A DNA stretch of 64,000 nt from Ipomoea triloba (lineage: Eukaryota > Streptophyta > Magnoliopsida > Solanales > Convolvulaceae). The notes under the pieces are model-generated. The model was given only the letters and a program-made list of their open reading frames with translations, had not been told where the DNA came from and searched no databases. The stretch is from positions 2,770,415 to 2,834,414 of the forward strand of contig NC_044930.1 of NCBI RefSeq assembly GCF_003576645.1. Reading direction: 5' to 3'. Shown here one piece after another: positions 59,098-64,000 of this stretch. Position 1 is the first letter of the stretch. Every line of letters begins with the position of its first letter. The translations under genes were made by a program, and so were the position numbers.

Positions 59098-60195
59098 ATA
59101 ATATTATTGCAAGGTTGGCTCAAAGGAACAGCTGCCATGTCTTTTCAAGCTTCCAAACTCTTTAGCTCGTTAGTATATAACTGAGGTAGCTAGTTTCGCC
59201 CAAGTGGCCAAATTTTTGCCACATATATATATACAAACAAAACTCATCCAGAACTCTTATTACGAAAATCCCAACTTTAATCATTTTCAGTACTTGTTAT
59301 GCTTTGCATGGTACGAATTATACATAAAATAGCTGGTGACTTGCTGTCCGATTCCGACAAATTATACTATGGACCAGTGTCTACCTTACATTGTAAACAC
59401 ATTCTGTATGTGTAGTTGACGCATTCTGTATATATTTTCTGTATTTGTAGTTATTAAGTTATCTGTTTACCTGTATAGAAATTGTTAACGGAAGGTATAG
59501 AATTTTTATATCAAAGTTCACAATGCAATATGAACTGTGAACATGGTCCATGGTATAACAATTGGCCGTGTTATTTTATTTTAAATTTTTTTATAATATT
59601 TAAATTTATAATTTTTGTGTTTTATTTTAAATATATAAATTTAATATATTAATACTAAAATTGAATATTAAATTATAAATTGAATCTTAAATAATTTAAG
59701 TGAAGTTTCTTTCATTAATTGAATCAATACATTTAGACCCTAGAAGATTATATATTATGTGGTGCAGTATCAATCAATAAATTCAAGCATGCTATCCACT
59801 TAGAAGCTTTTTGTTTGGTTTGTCAAGCTTAGGGCAACCACACATTGCTACTAGAAATATCATTAATCTTATCAAATCACCCGGCCCTCTTAGCTTGTGA
59901 ATGGCACTGCTAGCACAAGTGTCCTTTTGGAATTTTGTTTTTATTCAAAATAAGAAGTTTTTTCTTCATATTATATGGCGACGAATACACAATGCTCAAG
60001 ATAATGAGTCTTCGACAAATAACTATTAACGAGTTTGACTAGTTAATAGCATTAGCAGGTTATAGAAAAATGTTTGGCAGATTAGACGTTAATTGATAGT
60101 CAATTATAATAATGTATTATATCATACAAAATTTTTATTTTTGTTGTATTATTACTCTTTTATTAAAACTCCTAATGTATGTAATAACATTATAT
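59098..60195. other. Intergenic DNA between SCPL copies
   Basis: Promoter of SCPL copy A (a weak TATATAAC-like site, minus strand, near 59175), a MITE at 59363–59558, then AT-rich DNA ending in a short copy of the dispersed repeat near 60090–60175. No gene. Confidence 0.55.
59363..59558. mobile_element. MITE with inverted ends (GACCATG-type)
   Basis: Left end TATACTATGGACCAGTGTCT (59363–59382, extending to 59395) pairs with the inverse of 59519–59558, ATGGTCCATGGTATA and its flank. The core is non-coding and about 120 bp, with a repeated ATTCTGTAT motif. Same family as 38682–38900. Confidence 0.6.
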
Positions 60196-63100
60196 TTATA
60201 GGGGAAAAGAAGATAGCCATCGATCAACCAACGCCAAACATTCCTTTGGTTTGTATTCTGGAGCTGTGTGACCAGCACCCTACAAAATCCATCATATTTA
60301 TTCATCACTGATTATGTATGAATGGACAAATAACTAAAAATTGTGGTACCTTCACAGTTGCAAATGTGAGATAGAATTCATTTCCCGCTCTCATGTATCT
60401 TTCATAATACCTACACAAACATGATCTATTCAATTACAACCTAGCTAGCTATAATATATGATACATTCAATCTAAGTTAAGCTTTGGTTTCAATTTAAAG
60501 TGATGAAAATTTTAAATGGAAAACCTACCCTGCAATTTGGCCATTGACGAACCAAGGCTTCCAATTGCAATCCACTGTCAAATTTAGAGAGTGTATCCAA
60601 TTCAGAGTGCCAAGGTATGGAACATCCATGTCATGGTCACCACTACAATAATAATATAAGCAAGTTGGAATTACATTATTACCAAAAACGCATGCTAATT
60701 GGAAATAGAATATGAAACAAATCGCAATCATGCTTTCTTTACTTGATGATGGATGAAAACTGAAATTTTTTCGTAATGTTTTCTGCAATGACTAGAATGA
60801 CTATACCTGCGAAATAAAATATGCATTTTTCATGATTATAACAGACTAGGATTTGAGTCATTTGACTTCACCTGTAAACCAAAACTTGAAATGGTGTAGA
60901 ATTACTGAAAAGCTGATGATACTCAAAAGCACTTGGTACATCTGATTCAAAAGCTAAGCTTTTATTGCATCTTTTCCAGTCTGGTATGGTTCCCTGATCA
61001 ATAAACCAATGATTGAGTAAGATAATTGTCATGGACTCTTAGGTAGAAATATATGCTTACTTTTTCAATGCCAAGAGCTTCTTGGACTCTTGGATCATTT
61101 GCCCAGAAATAAGAGGGAATGTAATTGTGGCTCTGCAGAAAAGTAGAGACCAAACATAAGCTGATGATGAAATTATGTAAAATGTTGTTCTGATCTGCTA
61201 GAGAAAGGGGAAGGGGAAGGGGAGTTACACGACACCAAGGTTCCTCTTCACTTCTGAGGAATATGTCAATGTCAATCTGTGTCATAGAAGTTGTTTCATC
61301 AGATTGATCTTCTTTGCCAGCATTTGGATTGGGAGAAGTGACTCTGCAGGTTGGCTCCAGAACATTTCCAAGAAATATGCCTTCAATGCACTGCACACAC
61401 CTTAAAATGGTCACCCAATTCATGTTGGGGCTCAGAGAAAATATAATGGTGAATCTGAATAGATTAATCACCTGCTGAATAGGCTGAAGAGCATAGAGGC
61501 ACTTGAAGTTAGATGGATCTGGGTTTACATATTCCCCATTACAGCTACTTTCTGCAAACTGATTGATAATGCAACGCATTTGGTAACCATTTCAGATGAT
61601 GATCACAGAGGGATAATATGCAAAAGAAAATGGACTAAAGGAATTAATTAAACCAGGCCACCTTGTAATATTTATCTGAGATGATTGCCAACTTGTGAGC
61701 ATATGGGATTCTCCAGTTAATGTCATGGTTATAACTTGTAACAGGGTTGCCAACAAAGTAGCCCTGCATCAATTTTTGTAAAAATTACATGGCATAGCAC
61801 CAGGCCAGGTATATTTTCTGTTACACCGATATTAACATTAGTGTCAATAACTCCGGGTACAATGTACTTGGTACTATCAGCATTTGTACCCATAGACACC
61901 AGAGAAAACCCTATATGTATATATTGAATTCTTGAAGTTTTCAATTAATATGTACTATTCAGGCAAAAACAATTGAAGACTTTTGATATCTTGCCCATAA
62001 AAGGCGAAATCCCTGGTCCGAAGCCTCCACACCCCGGCCTAATAGGATTTGTGGAGGTGATAAATCACAGTGACTAAATGGTCCATTAGACAAGAGTACT
62101 GATATCTGATGAGATCATACCTGGATAAGCATGCGTGGCTCTGAACCATTTTCAATGCCTGCAATCACATAAATCAGAATATATATACATTATCTTCAAT
62201 TCTGCAAATGGAGAAGTGAGTTTTATGTAGGAAATTCTGGCCTTTCTTTATCTATGAGACAACCATGGGGACAATCTTGCCAGCATAGGAATCTCCAGCA
62301 ATGTACAAAGGGTTTTTCTGAAATTGAGGATGATCTGACAGCCACTGCATAATATTCCATTTGTTGTCCCCATTATAACAGCAGCTTTTGAGGTATCAAA
62401 TTTCATTTGCAGAAGTAGAACAACAACATTAATGCATGTTTGCTACCTTCTGAAAAAACGTGTAAAGATGGTTGGTCCATGTTGTGTCTGTGGATGGGTA
62501 ATTTTTTGGGCTTTTGGCATACGAAAATCCAGTTCCAACAGGCGAGTCAATGAATATAATGCTTGCAATCTGTGAATGAATTAATTAGATTTCCCAACAA
62601 TGTTACATTCATAATATGGCAATAAAACAGTTCCAAAATCAAGAAATGGGATAAGTCTAAGCTAAGCAAGAGAGTGCACCTTTGTCCATGAATATGGATT
62701 TAGGTTGATTGAGGGCAATGTTCCATCAAAAGAAGGAATGTCAAAAGTAAATGGACCTACAAAAAATATTTGCTAAAAAGATTTGTTTCTTTTGATAGGT
62801 ATTCTTTAGATATCACAAACTAGTATTATGAAATTAAGACGAAATGGAATACCAATTTCATAGGCAAGACCAGACAGGCCAGAACAGCCAGGGCCACCGG
62901 TTAGCCAAAGCACCAAAGGATCTTTTTCGGCATTCTTTTCGGACTCAACAAAGTAGTAGAACAGTTGCACATCCTCATACTCCCCCACACCAATGTACCT
63001 ACACAAAATATAAACAAAATGAATCATTAGATTCAGGGTATGGATTAAACTAAGTAACCAAATAATATTTGTTAAGTAGAAACAATTAAAACAATCGCTA

Positions 63101-63275
63101 AGGGATAAAGACACTCACCCAGTCTGGAGCTTGAAGGGAAGAGTGCCGGAAAGCCTGGCAGAGTGTCCACTGATTTGAAGGATACAGCCAAATTACAGCA
63201 GAAGAAGAAGAAGATGATTATGGAGATACAGAGGAAGAAGAAGTGCAGGCATCTCCAAGTCGGAATAATAAGCAT
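60196..63275 (-). pseudogene. Serine carboxypeptidase-like copy B, disrupted
   Basis: All 14 exons of copy A have counterparts here, from MLIIPTWRCLHF (63275) to the [11 protein letters not shown] exon (60196–60279), with most splice sites kept. There are two clear lesions. In exon 1 the GGCTATTCCGGC of copy A is GGCTTTCCGGC at about 63150, a single-base loss that shifts the frame 40-odd codons in. In exon 5, 12 codons after the catalytic AGDSYAG, GAG is replaced by TAG (62252–62254). A 5-bp insertion also disrupts the upstream ATG used by copy A. The remaining exons are well conserved, so inactivation is recent. The same GC-start intron follows exon 5. Confidence 0.88.
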
Positions 63276-63297
63276 CCTTTGCTTCTCAAATCCATAT

Positions 63298-63462
63298 AAT
63301 ACTGCAAGGATTGCTCAAAGGAACAGCTGCCATGCCTTTTCAAGTTTCCCAACTCTTAGAGCAATCACAAGTGGATTAATCCAAACGCAACCCTAAATCC
63401 CTAAATCATCTCAAACCCCAGCAAGAACACAGTAGCGATCTCATTTCTGTTATGCTCGCCTC
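63298..63462. other. Upstream region of SCPL copy B
   Basis: Contains the former SCPL leader (mirroring 59098–59160, CTGCCATG(T/C)CTTTTCAAG). Similarity to the copy A upstream region ends near 63360. No other feature was seen. Confidence 0.4.
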
Positions 63463-63576
63463 ATGCTGACGCCTAATGTCCATGCGGGCCTGCCCACCTT
63501 TGGCTGTTACGAAGACAATGAGGGCTCTTGGGCAATTGGTCTTTTCTATGGTCACTCTCCTTTCTCAGCTCCCTCA
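63463..63576 (+). pseudogene. Possible captured fragment of a GINT1-like glycosyltransferase
   Basis: A short open stretch translates as GCYEDNEGSWAIGLFYGHSP (63502–63561), which resembles, from memory, the start of the conserved domain of plant GT64 glucosamine inositolphosphorylceramide transferases (…EDNEGSWA(I/L)G(V/L)FYG.SPF). The match covers only about 22 residues. Sequence before and after does not continue the family, and no splice sites at the edges restore it. It could be a gene fragment carried by a transposon, or a terminal exon continuing beyond what I can recognise. Confidence 0.35.
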
Positions 63577-64000
63577 AACCAATCAGCTTCTTCGTCTACT
63601 TCTATTTATACTAATTTTAAGGATAAAGTTCTTATTTTTATAAATTTCAGGTACAGGATTTTCAAATATATAGATTTTTTTTTTCTTTCAAGGAAGTTCA
63701 TCTTTTGGAACGCTTAAAGATTGGATCTTTTAGCAATTAGGTCTGGGATTTGAGTTTCTTCCGGGGAATTTTGAACAGGGTAAAAATCTTGGTTTTGGAT
63801 TGAAGTCTGAAGCTGAAGACAATAACGAATAGATGTGTTTGGGTTAATGTTAAAATGTTAAAATTTAAAACTTAAACACGTAAATAACATAGAAAGTTCT
63901 CATCAGCTTAAATCGGTGTTATGTCATTCTGATAACTGAGAAACCTGGCAAATGAATCGATATGAATTTTATGAAAGGTCAATGTGCAGTATGAACAATC
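63577..64000. other. Window end, no recognised gene
   Basis: AT-rich sequence with a short Phe-rich frame and no similarity that I recognise. A gene could begin beyond the edge. Confidence 0.5.

Noticed and set aside
1..64000. CRISPR arrays, bacterial operons, integrated virus or organellar DNA
   Set aside because: No regularly spaced palindromic repeats with unique spacers, no operon structure, no viral polymerase or coat domains and no plastid or mitochondrial gene sequence seen.
1..64000. Conventional tRNA or rRNA genes
   Set aside because: Several box A/box B pairs were found, but none folds by eye into a full cloverleaf. They fit SINE relics better.

Overview
The window is nuclear DNA from a flowering plant. 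It is AT-rich, with split genes using GT–AG introns, plant-only families (BLADE-ON-PETIOLE, DUF247, CYP79, plant SCPL) and many short transposon relics. The families and exon structures fit a eudicot. My impression is an asterid, possibly Convolvulaceae, but nothing in the sequence proves this.

Layout. From 1 to about 12.6 kb there is no convincing gene: a (TA)n tract, MITE and SINE relics, and a 90-bp minisatellite at 3.54–5.01 kb. A two-exon BOP/NBCL-type BTB-ankyrin regulator lies at 12.6–15.1 kb on +. From 15.1 to 22.7 kb there are only repeats. At 22.8–23.2 kb a three-exon gene on + encodes a 62-residue CYSTM peptide and converges on mitochondrial L-galactono-1,4-lactone dehydrogenase (six exons, minus strand, 23.7–26.9 kb), the last enzyme of ascorbate synthesis. 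A near-identical 1.17-kb direct duplication with an N at its junction (29.2–31.6 kb) is probably an assembly artefact.

From 31.5 to 45.6 kb there is a decaying DUF247 family: one intact gene, two frameshifted copies, one internally deleted copy and one short fragment. Three paralogous two-exon SAM-dependent methyltransferase genes (40.9, 46.5 and 49.1 kb, +) are interleaved with it. A two-exon CYP79-type cytochrome P450 follows on minus (51.0–52.6 kb). Last come two tandem 14-exon serine carboxypeptidase-like genes on minus. The copy at 55.9–59.1 kb is intact; the copy at 60.2–63.3 kb carries a frameshift and a premature stop.

How the genes may work together. BOP (organ boundaries) and GLDH (vitamin C) are ordinary single genes. 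The 22-kb run of three methyltransferases, a CYP79 and two SCPL genes has the composition of a plant specialised-metabolism neighbourhood: amino acid to aldoxime by CYP79, with possible methyl transfer and acyl transfer or hydroxynitrile-lyase chemistry. This is an inference from proximity; no UGT or second P450 is in the window. I did not find a clearly novel molecular system. The best leads are this possible cluster, the DUF247 decay series, the duplicated TATA region of the third methyltransferase, a conserved GC–AG intron in the SCPL pair, and several non-autonomous transposon families that can be defined within the window.
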